Origin: an uncultured Ferrovum sp.
GTDB taxonomy: Bacteria > Pseudomonadota > Gammaproteobacteria > Burkholderiales > Ferrovaceae
Length of the DNA: 64,000 bases
Direction of reading: 5' to 3'
Assembly (NCBI GenBank): GCA_903893215.1
Contig: CAITLJ010000007.1
Location: 1-64,000, forward strand
Below, one piece after another: positions 10,354-20,593 of this stretch; position 1 is the first letter of the stretch, and every line of letters starts with the position of its first letter. A program made the position numbers and the translations under genes. The notes under the pieces were generated by a model. The model was not told the DNA's origin and ran no database searches. It was given only the letters and a program-made list of their open reading frames with translations.

Positions 10354-11422
10354 ACCCGCAGTGATCAGCGACACGTCGGTCCGTCTGCGTCGCCTGAAAA
10401 ACGAGACGCGGATTGCCCTCGGACTGGGCGGACTGGCCTGCGTGCTAACCCTGCTGGCCGGCCTTGAGGCGCAGCGCGAAATTCAGGAAGCGCGCAGTGA
10501 CCTGCAAAAGCAGGTGGTCGAACTGGACGCCACCAACCGCCAGGCGCGCGCGCTGGCGGGGCAAGCGCAGGAGGTCAGCCACGACCTGGAAACGCGCATG
10601 GTCGGCCTGGAAAACCGGATTGCCGACGCGCAGGCCCAACAGACTGCGCTGGAAGCCCTGTACCGGGATCTGTCCATCAATCAGGAAGACACCGCACTGG
10701 TAGAAATCGAACAGGCAGTTGCGGTGGCCAACCAGCAGCTGCTGCTGGCAGGCGACGTGCACCTGGCCATCCGTGCCATGGAAAATGCCAGCAGGCGCAT
10801 GGAACGCATTGACCGGCCGGCCTTGTTGGGACTTCGTCGCATCATCGACGAAGATCTGCGCCGCCTGCGTGCTGTGCCGGTGCTCGATCAGTCTGGCATG
10901 AGCCTGCGCATCGACACCTTGGCCAGCGTGAGCGACACCCTGCCGCTGGCTGCGTTTGCGCGCCCGCCCAAGCCGGTGGCGCAGGCCAACCCCGCAGCGC
11001 AGAGCTTCTGGAGCAAGGTCGGCGCTCGCCTGCTCGATGAACTTGGCCAGGCGGTGCGCATCCAGCGGACCGAGGGCGCCAACCTGCCGCCACTGGCACC
11101 TGAGCAGGCTTTCTTCCTGCGCCAGACGCTGAAGCTGCGCCTGCTCACTGCGCGTCAGGCCTTGCTGGCCCATGACGAGACTACGTTCCGCAGCGACCTG
11201 CGCCAGGCACTGCACTGGCTGGAGACCTATTACGACCGCCAGGACCGCAATGTGCAGAAATCGGTGGATGCGTTGCATGCCCTGGTGGACAGCAGCATTT
11301 CGATCAGCGTGCCGGATGTGAGCGCCAGCCTGACGGCGGTGCGTGATGCCCGTGCGGTGCGTGAATCACACAATGCCCCCACTGCACGCGGCGCCGGCCA
11401 GGAAAAGGGGCGCACCAAATGA
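10337..11422 (+). CDS. hemX: HemX, membrane protein of the hem operon
   Basis: A 361-residue inner-membrane protein of the HemX family, despite older annotations not a proven uroporphyrinogen methyltransferase. One transmembrane segment (about residues 29-46, LGLGGLACVLTLLAGL) follows a basic N-terminal tail. A coiled coil comes next (about residues 50-110), then a helical domain containing YRDLSINQEDTALVEIEQAV. The exact role is unknown; the family pairs with HemY in beta- and gammaproteobacteria. The stop overlaps the hemY ATG. Confidence 0.92.
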   Translation: MSTQSEPAVISDTSVRLRRLKNETRIALGLGGLACVLTLLAGLEAQREIQEARSDLQKQVVELDATNRQARALAGQAQEVSHDLETRMVGLENRIADAQAQQTALEALYRDLSINQEDTALVEIEQAVAVANQQLLLAGDVHLAIRAMENASRRMERIDRPALLGLRRIIDEDLRRLRAVPVLDQSGMSLRIDTLASVSDTLPLAAFARPPKPVAQANPAAQSFWSKVGARLLDELGQAVRIQRTEGANLPPLAPEQAFFLRQTLKLRLLTARQALLAHDETTFRSDLRQALHWLETYYDRQDRNVQKSVDALHALVDSSISISVPDVSASLTAVRDARAVRESHNAPTARGAGQEKGRTK

Positions 11423-12675
11423 ACTCCCTGCTGTGGTTGATGCTGCTGGCCGGACTGGCCGTGGCGACAGCGCTGGCCACCGCCCAAGGCGGCGGCTTTG
11501 TCCTGTTGGTGATTCCACCCTGGCGTATCGAACTGTCGATCGCTGCGTTCGTGGTGGTGGTGATGTTGCTGATGGTGCTGGGGTTTTTTGTGACCCGGCT
11601 GACCGTCGGCACCCTGTCACTGCCCACCACCATCCGGGCACTGAGGCTGGGACGACGACGCGCCCGGGCACGCGAGGCGGTACTGCAGGCTGTTGCCGCT
11701 TTTTTTGATGGGCACTACGCGCGAGCCGAGCAAGCGGCCGCGCAGGCCTTGCAACAAGGCGAATCGGTGGGCATGTGTGCGGTGGTGGCCGCACGGGCTG
11801 CGCATGCGCAACGGCGTTTCGAGGCGCGCGACACGTATCTGGGTACGCTGCACAGTATGTTGCCGGCCGACCGCGTGCTCCAGCTGACCACCCGTGCCGA
11901 CTTGCTGCTGGATGAACGCCGTAACCAGGAAGCGCTGGAGGTGCTGCGCCAGGCGCGTGAAATCGCACCGCGCAGCCAGAGCGTGCGTCGCCTCACCCTG
12001 CGTGCACAGATCGTGCTGCGTCAGTGGGACAAGGTGCTCGGCACCCTGCAGGCGCTGGAAAAAGCCAATGCGATCGATGGCCCGCAGGCAGACGCGGTGC
12101 GCCGTCAGGCACAGCAGGAATTGCTGACGCGCAGCGGTCAGGACGAAAAAAGCCTGCGCGACTTCTGGAAAACGCTGGCGAGCAGCGAGAAGCTTGACCG
12201 CGCGCTGGCGCTGGCTGCCGCCCGACGTTTCCAGGCGCTTGGGTGTCTGGATGATGCACGCAGTATTCTCGAACAGGCACTGGAACACCAGTGGGACAGC
12301 GAACTCGCCGACCTGTATGGCCAATGCCCGTCTGCCCAGGTGCTGCACCAGATCGAACGCGCCGAACTTTGGCTGCAGCAGCACAGCCATGATGCCAGCC
12401 TGTTGCTCAGCCTTGGCCGCTTGTGCCTGCACCAGTCACTGTGGGGGAAGGCGCAGAGCTATCTGGAGGCCAGTCTGGCGCTGGAGTCCTCGCTGGAGGG
12501 TCGCCAGCTGTTGGACACCTTGCTGCTTCGACTGCGCTCGCGTGAGGAGTCCGGCAATCCAACGGGCAGTCATGGAAGAGGCAGGGGCGGTGGAAGTGGC
12601 TTGGGCGGCCCCGGCTCGGGGACGGACACCACTTACCGGCAGCGCCCCCTGCCGCCGGAGTTCGAAGGCGGCTAG
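11419..12675 (+). CDS. hemY: HemY, TPR-containing membrane protein of the hem operon
   Basis: A 418-residue proteobacterial HemY (unrelated to the Bacillus oxidase of that name). Two N-terminal membrane segments are visible (about residues 1-25 and 38-62), then TPR-like helical repeats including ARAAHAQRRFEARDTYL. The family is thought to act late in heme synthesis or assembly. The end is unusual: after about residue 375 the tail becomes a Gly/Arg-rich, low-complexity stretch (RGRGGGSGLGGPGSG) that is unlikely to fold. It is the last gene of hemCDXY. Confidence 0.92.
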   Translation: MNSLLWLMLLAGLAVATALATAQGGGFVLLVIPPWRIELSIAAFVVVVMLLMVLGFFVTRLTVGTLSLPTTIRALRLGRRRARAREAVLQAVAAFFDGHYARAEQAAAQALQQGESVGMCAVVAARAAHAQRRFEARDTYLGTLHSMLPADRVLQLTTRADLLLDERRNQEALEVLRQAREIAPRSQSVRRLTLRAQIVLRQWDKVLGTLQALEKANAIDGPQADAVRRQAQQELLTRSGQDEKSLRDFWKTLASSEKLDRALALAAARRFQALGCLDDARSILEQALEHQWDSELADLYGQCPSAQVLHQIERAELWLQQHSHDASLLLSLGRLCLHQSLWGKAQSYLEASLALESSLEGRQLLDTLLLRLRSREESGNPTGSHGRGRGGGSGLGGPGSGTDTTYRQRPLPPEFEGG

Positions 12676-12726
12676 ATGGGCCGGGCGCGCAGGCTGACCT
12701 GCCTTGCCCGGTTTACACCCGCGCGA

Positions 12727-13767
12727 TCAGGCGACGGGAGCCGCCTTGCTTGCGTCCACCGACACCGTGAAGGGGTCGGAATAAAACTCTTCGATCGGCA
12801 GGCCGCGGGTCTGCGTGAAGCTGCGCTGCCCCGCATCCACCATCACCGGCGCACCGCAGGCATAGACCTGATAGCCGCTCAGGTCGGAAAAATCGGCCAG
12901 GATGGCTTCATGGACCAGGCCGGTGCGGCCAGGCCAATGATCTTCCGGCAGCGGTTCGGACAGCACCGGAATGAAAGTGAAATTGGAATGCGCAGCCTGC
13001 CAGCTGCCGGCCAGTTCGGCCATGTAAAGGTCGCGCAGGGTGCGTGCCCCCCAATACAGCACCATCGGTCGGGTGACGCCCTGCGCCAGCGCCTGCTCGA
13101 TGATGCCCTTGATCGGCGCGAAGCCGGTGGCACCCGCCATGAAGATGATCGGTTTGTCAGAATCTTCGCGCAGGAAGAACGTTCCCAGTGGCCCCTCGAT
13201 GCGCAGGATGGTGCGCGGCTTGAGTTCCTCGAACACGTAGCGCGAGAAATTGCCTCCCGGATAATGGCGGATGTGCAACTCCAGCATGGCGTTCTCGCCG
13301 GGCACACTGGCCAGCGAAAAGCTGCGGCGCTTGCCATCGGGCATCAGGAAGTCGATGTACTGTCCAGGCAGGAAGTTGAATTTCTCGGTGGCTGGCAGCT
13401 TCAGCCGAAGCACGGCCACATCATGGTTGATGCGGTCGATGGCTTCGACACGGACCGGCAGTTTGCGCACCACCACATCCTTCACGCCGACCACCATGCG
13501 CGCCTCCACCACGACGTCGCTGAGTGCCCGGGTCAGGCAGAACAGAGCCTTGCCGGCAGCGACATCCTCGCTGGTGAGTGCGCTGGCCTGATATTCCCCC
13601 AGATCGACGCGACCGGACACCAGTTGCCCCTTGCAAGTGCCGCAGGCGCCGCTGCGGCAGCCATACGGCAGTCCGTAGCCTTCGCGCAGGGCACCCTCAA
13701 GCAGGGTCTCGTGGTCCTGCAGCACAAAGGTATGACCGGATGGCTGGATGGTGACATTTGCTGGCAT
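12727..13767 (-). CDS. 2Fe-2S/FAD NAD(P)H-dependent reductase, CDP-6-deoxy-delta-3,4-glucoseen reductase-like
   Basis: A 346-residue electron-transfer protein. An N-terminal plant-type ferredoxin domain has the cluster Cys in CRSGACGTCKG and CLTRA. It is followed by an FAD domain (RSFSLASVPG, near residue 145) and an NAD(P) domain (IIFMAGATGFAPIKGI). This order matches AscD-like reductases, often annotated as CDP-6-deoxy-hexulose reductase. Homologues of this kind usually serve unrelated oxygenases or dehydratases, so the partner is unknown. The start is ATG at 13767. It is divergent from the epimerase gene, and the two 5' ends are only about 20 nt apart. Confidence 0.85.
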   Translation of the reverse strand: MPANVTIQPSGHTFVLQDHETLLEGALREGYGLPYGCRSGACGTCKGQLVSGRVDLGEYQASALTSEDVAAGKALFCLTRALSDVVVEARMVVGVKDVVVRKLPVRVEAIDRINHDVAVLRLKLPATEKFNFLPGQYIDFLMPDGKRRSFSLASVPGENAMLELHIRHYPGGNFSRYVFEELKPRTILRIEGPLGTFFLREDSDKPIIFMAGATGFAPIKGIIEQALAQGVTRPMVLYWGARTLRDLYMAELAGSWQAAHSNFTFIPVLSEPLPEDHWPGRTGLVHEAILADFSDLSGYQVYACGAPVMVDAGQRSFTQTRGLPIEEFYSDPFTVSVDASKAAPVA

Positions 13768-13787
13768 CTGCCTTGATACTCCTCGAC

Positions 13788-14762
13788 ATGAATTCAATAC
13801 ACACGCAGGCACCACGCCTGCTGATTGTTGGCACCGGCGACGTCGCCTGGCGCGCCTTGCCTTGGCTGCTGCAGCGTTTCCGGGTATTTGCCCTGTGCCG
13901 CAGCCAGGAAAATGCCGTGCGCTGGCGCATGGCAGGTGCGGTTCCCGTGATCGGTGACCTCGACAGCCGCCACACCCTGCGACGCCTGCGCGGCTTGGCG
14001 CACTACGTGCTGCATGCCGCCCCGCCAGCAACCGAACACGCGGGTGATCCACGCACCAAGCGTTTGCTGGCGGCGCTCAAGCAGGGCCAAAGTCTACCAC
14101 GCAAGGTGGTTTATATAAGTACGACAGGGGTTTACGGCGACTGCGCCGGAGCGCGCATCAAGGAGAGCCAGCCGCGCAAGGCGGCAAATCCGCGCGCACG
14201 CCGTCGGGTGGAGGCCGAATCCTTGCTTCGCTCGGCCTTGCGTGCCTTGCCGGCATCGGCGCGTCGTCCGCTTTGCCGGGCAGCAGACCGCCTGCGTTCC
14301 AGCGGCAGCCCACCCGGCCTCGTCATCCTGCGCGCGCCGGGCATTTATGCAGCGGATCGCCTTCCGACCAGTCGACTGAGGGCCGGCACCCCGGCCCTGC
14401 TGCCTGCAGAAGACGGCTATACCAGCCATATCCATGCCGAGGACCTCGCCATGGCTGCTGCTCTGGCGTGCTTCCGCGTGCGCGGTGGACGCGCGCTGAA
14501 TGTGAACGATCAGACCGAACTGAAAATGGGGGAATGGTTTGATACTGTGGCAGACGCGTTCGGCCTGGCACGCCCAGCACGCATTTCGCGGCTGGAGGCC
14601 GAGCACACCCTGCCGGCACCGCTGTTGAGCTTCATGCGTGAGTCGCGCCGACTGGACAACACGCGCCTGCGGGAGGAATTACGTTTGCGGCTGAAGTACC
14701 GCGACGTGCAAGCCGGCCTGGCGGCCGCGCTCAACAGCCCGGGCGGCGACCATCCAGCATGA
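13788..14762 (+). CDS. NAD(P)-dependent epimerase/dehydratase-like SDR protein
   Basis: A 324-residue extended-SDR protein. The N-terminal nucleotide-binding loop appears as LLIVGTGDVAWRAL, which departs from the usual GxxGxxG. VVYISTTGVYGDCAG near residue 108 supplies a YISTTGVYG motif typical of SDR epimerases. The central part contains VILRAPGIYAADR. It resembles the YeeZ-type proteins common in betaproteobacteria; the substrate is unknown. It ends overlapping the convergent fxsA-like gene by 32 bp. Confidence 0.8.
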   Translation: MNSIHTQAPRLLIVGTGDVAWRALPWLLQRFRVFALCRSQENAVRWRMAGAVPVIGDLDSRHTLRRLRGLAHYVLHAAPPATEHAGDPRTKRLLAALKQGQSLPRKVVYISTTGVYGDCAGARIKESQPRKAANPRARRRVEAESLLRSALRALPASARRPLCRAADRLRSSGSPPGLVILRAPGIYAADRLPTSRLRAGTPALLPAEDGYTSHIHAEDLAMAAALACFRVRGGRALNVNDQTELKMGEWFDTVADAFGLARPARISRLEAEHTLPAPLLSFMRESRRLDNTRLREELRLRLKYRDVQAGLAAALNSPGGDHPA

Positions 14763-15099
14763 GTGGATGTTCCCATGCACCTGCCGCGGCTAACGGAGGC
14801 GGCGCGGTTGCGAGCAGGAGAAAGGCGATCAGGTCGCTGACCAGTCCGGGCCAGATCAGCAGGAAACCTGCCAGCACGGTGCGCTGATTGTCGAGCAGTG
14901 CCTGCAGGGTGAACCAGCCGGCACGCCCGGTGTGCTGGCGCAGCACGCTGTCGCGTGCCTGACGCAGCACCAGGGCACCAAAAGCCGCCATCAGGGCCAG
15001 CCAGGCCCATAGCCATGGACCGAACACACGGGCAGCCGGAACCAGCAGCAGGGCATCGGCGACTGGCAACAGGAGTAGAATCAGGACACTTGGGCGCAT
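14731..15099 (-). CDS. fxsA: FxsA family inner-membrane protein
   Basis: A 122-residue membrane protein with the FxsA profile: two N-terminal hydrophobic segments (LILLLLPVADALLLV and LWAWLALMAAFGALVL), then RQARDSVLRQ, then a third around GFLLIWPGLVSDLIAFLLL. In E. coli FxsA overproduction relieves F-exclusion of phage T7; the normal function is unknown. ATG at 15099 is chosen because an upstream extension lacks membrane-protein character. Its 3' end overlaps the SDR gene. Confidence 0.85.
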   Translation of the reverse strand: MRPSVLILLLLPVADALLLVPAARVFGPWLWAWLALMAAFGALVLRQARDSVLRQHTGRAGWFTLQALLDNQRTVLAGFLLIWPGLVSDLIAFLLLATAPPPLAAAGAWEHPLMLDGRRPGC

Positions 15100-15128
15100 C
15101 AAATCACTGTAATGAGCGCGCTGATCCA

Positions 15129-15833
15129 ATGCAAGGGAAAAAAGACGTGACACAAGCTTCGTCCAACCGCCTGGTGATCGGGTTGGCGGCCGCAGCCGCC
15201 TTCGGCCTCGCCAGCACCTGGTGGCTGCATATGGCTCCGACCGACGGCAGTGCAAGCAGACCGGTCGCTGCCACCAGCCGTGCAGACGGCCCGGGTGCCG
15301 CCGGCACCAACATACCGACCGCCCCAGGCAATGACCCTGCGCTGCTCAAGCCCATCACATCCGGGCCGCTGACCCCCGGCGTGCAGGCCGCAGGCGTGGA
15401 CATCTCGACCGGCGCGCTGATGGCAATCCGGCTGCAGGACGCTGACGGCAAGCCCCGCACACTCGCCGAATGGCAGGGCAAGCCCATCGTAATCAATTTC
15501 TGGGCCACCTGGTGCAACCCATGTCGCGAAGAAATGCCCCTGCTGAGCCGGTTGGCGAAGGCGCCAGCCAATGCCGACGCGGTGGTCCTTGGCGTGGCGC
15601 TGGACAATCCGGAGAGTGTGCACGGATTCCTGACAGCGCATCCGACCGGCTATCCGATCCTGGTGGATCAGGACAGCGTGGGGGAAAATCTGGCCAGCAG
15701 GTTGGGCGATAGCAGCGGAGCGCTGCCGTTCACGGCCATTGTCGACCGCAATGGCGTGGTGGTGGAAACCCGGCTCGGCCCCTGGAAAGACGGCGAACTG
15801 GACACCCGACTGGCGGCGCTGCGCGCTCGCTGA
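15129..15833 (+). CDS. TlpA-like membrane-anchored thioredoxin-fold protein
   Basis: A protein of about 234 residues with one N-terminal membrane anchor (VIGLAAAAAFGLASTWWL), a Pro/Gly/Ala-rich linker of about 60 residues and a periplasmic thioredoxin domain. The redox motif is WATWCNPC in INFWATWCNPCREEMP, as in TlpA/ResA proteins that reduce disulfides in the periplasm, often for cytochrome c maturation. The start could be ATG at 15129, which has no clear ribosome site, or GTG at 15147, which has AAGGG about 9 nt upstream. It is the only redox gene here, so the target is unknown. Confidence 0.88.
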   Translation: MQGKKDVTQASSNRLVIGLAAAAAFGLASTWWLHMAPTDGSASRPVAATSRADGPGAAGTNIPTAPGNDPALLKPITSGPLTPGVQAAGVDISTGALMAIRLQDADGKPRTLAEWQGKPIVINFWATWCNPCREEMPLLSRLAKAPANADAVVLGVALDNPESVHGFLTAHPTGYPILVDQDSVGENLASRLGDSSGALPFTAIVDRNGVVVETRLGPWKDGELDTRLAALRAR

Positions 15834-15978
15834 TCCCGCAGGCGGACTGGCCATGCGTTCGGCGGGTGCAGCCCGTCGCGCAGAATCAAAACCTGTCAAG
15901 CGCCTGAATCCTTCAGTGCTGTTCGTGGCAGTTCTGGACAGATTGCCGAAAATTGCTGCACACTCCGTCCCACTCATC

Positions 15979-16026
15979 GGATGGTCGAGTGACGGCTGCA
16001 CATCGTTTGCGACCGATCGACCATCC
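15979..16026. promoter_or_regulatory. Inverted repeat upstream of accB
   Basis: Two perfect 10-nt arms, GGATGGTCGA (15979-15988) and TCGACCATCC (16017-16026), are separated by 28 nt in the 258-nt intergenic region ahead of accBC. The distance to the accB ATG is 65 nt. It could be a dimeric operator or a leader hairpin; nothing in the sequence decides which. No gene is seen between 15834 and 16091. Confidence 0.45.
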
Positions 16027-16091
16027 ACCCACTCTACCCGTCGGTACGCCAACTGGATTATTCCTGGCGGTCCGGCCTGCGAGCGCGCACC

Positions 16092-16547
16092 ATGGACCTC
16101 CGTAAACTCAAGAAACTGATTGACCTTGTGCAGGAGTCCGGCATTGCCGAACTCGAAATCACCGAGGGCGAAGAGAAAGTTCGCATCAACCGCATCGGTT
16201 CCGGCAATGGCGGCAACGTGGTGATGGCGCATGCGCCTGCCATGATGCAAGCCGCGCCAGCACCTGTCGCCGCCGCGCCGGTGGCTGCCGCCCCGGTCGT
16301 GGACGAAGGCATCATCGTCAAGTCGCCCATGGTCGGTACCTTCTACCGCACCCCATCGCCGGGCGCCCCGGCTTTTGTTGAAGTCGGCAGCACGGTCACC
16401 GCGGGTCAGACCCTGTGCATCATCGAAGCCATGAAGTTGCTCAACGAAATCGAGTCCGACGTGTCGGGCACGATCACCCGCATCCTGGTGGAAGCGGGCC
16501 AACCCGTCGAATATGGCGAACCGCTGTTCGTCGTCACCCCCAACTGA
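16092..16547 (+). CDS. accB: Biotin carboxyl carrier protein of acetyl-CoA carboxylase
   Basis: AccB carries the biotin that shuttles CO2 in the first step of fatty acid synthesis. The 151-residue protein has the usual three parts: N-terminal [22 protein letters not shown], a Pro/Ala-rich linker (about residues 50-72), and the biotinyl domain with the target Lys at position 115 in [10 protein letters not shown]. It precedes accC by 57 nt in the standard accBC order. Confidence 0.98.
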   Translation: MDLRKLKKLIDLVQESGIAELEITEGEEKVRINRIGSGNGGNVVMAHAPAMMQAAPAPVAAAPVAAAPVVDEGIIVKSPMVGTFYRTPSPGAPAFVEVGSTVTAGQTLCIIEAMKLLNEIESDVSGTITRILVEAGQPVEYGEPLFVVTPN

Positions 16548-16604
16548 CCTGCCTGGCGCGCGCCTTGACGCTGCGCGCCGGTGCCTGACGGGAAGCACAA
16601 CACC

Positions 16605-17969
<1,365 letters not shown>

Positions 17970-17972
17970 GCG

Positions 17973-18866
17973 ATGCCATGGCGTCGCGTGATGGTATCGC
18001 TGGCCGCGGACCTTGCTGACCCGTTTGCTGATGCGTTGCTGGAAGCGGGTGCGCTGTCGGCCAGCATCGAGCAGGACCGCTCCGGCGGTCAGGCGGAGCA
18101 CCCCCTGTTCGGCGAGCCCGATTCTCCGGAGCCCGGCCTGTGGCCGGACTGTCTGATTGATGCCCTGCTGCCCATGGAAGCCAGTTCTGCCGAACTGGTG
18201 AAGGCGGCCAGTGCCGCCTGTGGCCATGCGCGCACGCCCGACTGGACCGAAGATATCGTCGCCGACCAGGACTGGGTGCGTGCAACGCAAAGCCAGTTCG
18301 ACCCGATCCACATCGCCGATGGCCTCTGGATCGTGCCCACCTGGCACGAGCCCCCTGAGGCCGGCGCCATCAACATCCGCCTCGACCCGGGACAGGCGTT
18401 TGGCACTGGCAGCCACCCCACCACGCGGCTCTGCCTGCAGTGGATTGCCGAGCACAAGCCGCAAGGGCGCTTACTTGATTATGGCTGCGGCTCCGGCATC
18501 CTGGCGATTGCCGCGCGCCTGCTGGGTGCCAGCGCCGTGGTGGGCGTGGATCTTGACCCGGCCGCCGTGCAGACCGCGCAGGACAATGCTTACGCCAATG
18601 GCGTCGAGGCGGTGTTCGGTCTGCCCGACCTGCCCGACGCCGAAGGTCAGTTCGATGTAGTGGTCGCCAACATCCTCACCCGGCCGTTGATCATGCTGGC
18701 CCCGTTGTTGCTGGCACACCTGAAACCTGGTGGACGACTGGTGCTTTCCGGCATTCTTGACCGTCAGGCTGAAGAGGTACTGCAGATCTATGGGCTGGGT
18801 GCCGATATGTCACACTATGGATCGCCGGGTGAGTGGGTGTGCCTGACAGGAACCCGGCGCAACTGA
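17973..18866 (+). CDS. prmA: Ribosomal protein L11 methyltransferase
   Basis: PrmA trimethylates ribosomal protein L11 with SAM. The 297-residue protein has an N-terminal substrate-recognition domain and a C-terminal Rossmann methyltransferase domain: DPGQAFGTGSHPTTRLCLQ near residue 137, the SAM loop LLDYGCGSGILAIAA, and VVANIL in the position of the catalytic-loop motif. It starts 3 nt after accC and so is surely in that operon. Confidence 0.96.
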   Translation: MPWRRVMVSLAADLADPFADALLEAGALSASIEQDRSGGQAEHPLFGEPDSPEPGLWPDCLIDALLPMEASSAELVKAASAACGHARTPDWTEDIVADQDWVRATQSQFDPIHIADGLWIVPTWHEPPEAGAINIRLDPGQAFGTGSHPTTRLCLQWIAEHKPQGRLLDYGCGSGILAIAARLLGASAVVGVDLDPAAVQTAQDNAYANGVEAVFGLPDLPDAEGQFDVVVANILTRPLIMLAPLLLAHLKPGGRLVLSGILDRQAEEVLQIYGLGADMSHYGSPGEWVCLTGTRRN

Positions 18867-18885
18867 TTTCGCGAGCGCTCACCCG

Positions 18886-19872
18886 ATGACCCGGGTCACC
18901 ACCACCTGCCCACAGTGCATGACCATCTTCCGGGTCAACCCGGAGCAGCTTGCCGCCCGTCGCGGCCAGGTGCGTTGTGGTCGCTGCCGGCACGTGTTCA
19001 ACGGGTATGAAACGGTGTCGGTGGGTCCGGACATGGACGAGAACGAGGCCGCTGCACCCGTCCAGCAGGCGCGCGCCGCCATTCAGGCCAGTGGTGCCAA
19101 CTGGCTGCGCCGCATGCTGAACCGTCTGCGGTCGGCATCGCGCGCCGCAGCCGGAAAGCCGGCCACCCGGGGCGAGCGTCCGGATAGTGCCACGCTCCGG
19201 GCAGAAGGTCTCACCCAGATGGCTGATCTGGTGCGTAGCGGTCCATCGGCAGATCGCGTCGAGCCGGGGGCGATGCGCATCCGGCCGGCGTTTGGCATGG
19301 ACGCGCCCGCCGGGCGAGAAGGGGGCAACCGCGCAGCCGGCCGCAATTCAGCCCGGCGCAGCCTGTTCGGCAACACTGGCCTGGCAGCCGCTTCAAAACG
19401 CCAACGTTTGTGGATACGCCTGATACTTTCGCTGCTGGTGCTGGCGCTGCCTTTCGCGCTGGTGGCTGCCCGTGCCACCGTGGTGGGCCTGATTCCGGCC
19501 AGCCGCCCCATCTTCATGGCGGTCTGCACGCCGCTCAAGCTGAATGTACCGCTGCCGGCCGATGCCGAACGCTGGTCGGTGGAAAGCCATGAGCTGCAGG
19601 CAGACGGCGACAATGCCCAGCTTTTTCACCTGGTGGCAACGCTGCGCAATCGCTCGGCGTATACACAGGCGTTTCCCACCGTGGAAGTGAACCTGACCGA
19701 CGTGGAAGGGCTGGTGGTGGAACGGCTGGTCACGCTGCCGGCTCTCTATCTGCCTGCCGACCACAAGGTAGCCGACGGCTTGCCGGCCAATACCGAAATT
19801 ACCATCAAGGCCGACCTGCGCCCGCATACCAAGGGAAGCGAAGGCTATCGGCTGGTGTTGTTCTATCCCTGA
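18886..19872 (+). CDS. Zinc-ribbon and DUF3426 domain membrane protein
   Basis: A 328-residue protein. It opens with an MJ0042-type zinc ribbon, TTCPQCMTIFRV...VRCGRCRHVF (two CxxC pairs within the first 45 residues). A charged, low-complexity linker follows, then a single transmembrane segment near residues 178-200 (IRLILSLLVLALPFALVAA), and a C-terminal DUF3426 domain (VESHELQADGDNAQLFHLVATLRNRS) likely in the periplasm. The function is unknown, but the family regularly follows accBC-prmA in betaproteobacteria. Confidence 0.88.
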   Translation: MTRVTTTCPQCMTIFRVNPEQLAARRGQVRCGRCRHVFNGYETVSVGPDMDENEAAAPVQQARAAIQASGANWLRRMLNRLRSASRAAAGKPATRGERPDSATLRAEGLTQMADLVRSGPSADRVEPGAMRIRPAFGMDAPAGREGGNRAAGRNSARRSLFGNTGLAAASKRQRLWIRLILSLLVLALPFALVAARATVVGLIPASRPIFMAVCTPLKLNVPLPADAERWSVESHELQADGDNAQLFHLVATLRNRSAYTQAFPTVEVNLTDVEGLVVERLVTLPALYLPADHKVADGLPANTEITIKADLRPHTKGSEGYRLVLFYP

Positions 19873-19894
19873 GCCGGCAGGACTGCAGTCGCTA

Positions 19895-19922
19895 AACAGG
19901 CCGGGCGTGATCCCGGCCTGTT
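19895..19922. terminator. Bidirectional terminator-like hairpin between DUF3426 gene and tpx
   Basis: An 11-bp perfect GC-rich stem (AACAGGCCGGG/CCCGGCCTGTT) with a 6-nt loop lies between two convergent genes. Neither side has more than a short T-run, so it is a weak intrinsic terminator, but its position fits bidirectional termination. Confidence 0.65.
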
Positions 19923-19944
19923 ATAGCGTGCGTGCTGCCTGATG

Positions 19945-20445
19945 TCAGGACAGCGCGGCGAGGGCAGCAGCGTAATCGGGTTCGTCGCCGATTTCTTCCA
20001 CCAGTTGGGAGTGGAGCACCACGTTGTTCTCATCCAACACTACCACCGCGCGGGCGGTGAGACCGCGCAGCGCGCCGTCGGTGATTTCCACGCCATACGC
20101 GTAATGGAAAGCCGGGCTGCGGAACGTGGACAGCGACACCACGTTTTCGAGGCCCTCGGTGGTGCAGAAGCGGCTCATGGCAAACGGCAGGTCGGCCGCC
20201 ACCACCAGTACCACGGTGTTGGCGAGCTGACCGGCTTCCTGATTGAACTTGCGCGTGGACGTCGCGCAAGTCGGCGTATCGAGGCTGGGCACGATGTTCA
20301 GTACCTTGCGCTTGCCGGCATAGTTGGCAAGCGAAACGTCCGCCAGATCCTTTGCAGCAAGGGAAAAATCGGGGGCGTGGGTACCCTTGGCCGGCAGGGT
20401 TCCAGCAACCGGGACGGGATTGCCGTGCAGCAGGACAGTGCTCAT
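19945..20445 (-). CDS. tpx: Thiol peroxidase (atypical 2-Cys peroxiredoxin)
   Basis: Tpx reduces peroxides with electrons from thioredoxin. The 166-residue protein has the peroxidatic Cys in [15 protein letters not shown] and the resolving Cys in [12 protein letters not shown], in the spacing of the family. The ATG at 20445 has AGGA upstream; an in-frame extension further upstream is not family-like. It stands alone, convergent with the DUF3426 gene and divergent from the glycosyltransferase. Confidence 0.96.
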   Translation of the reverse strand: MSTVLLHGNPVPVAGTLPAKGTHAPDFSLAAKDLADVSLANYAGKRKVLNIVPSLDTPTCATSTRKFNQEAGQLANTVVLVVAADLPFAMSRFCTTEGLENVVSLSTFRSPAFHYAYGVEITDGALRGLTARAVVVLDENNVVLHSQLVEEIGDEPDYAAALAALS

Positions 20446-20593
20446 CAGTAGGTCCTTGAGGGTGAGAGGAAAGGCGGGTTCCATAAATTGCGGCCTTCAG
20501 TTTAGCTGTTCAGCGCCGCCCGGTGCAGTCTCGTCACAAACTCTTCACCAAGCCGTCATCTGCCCGCCAGACACGCAAGGGCAAAATCCGGCC

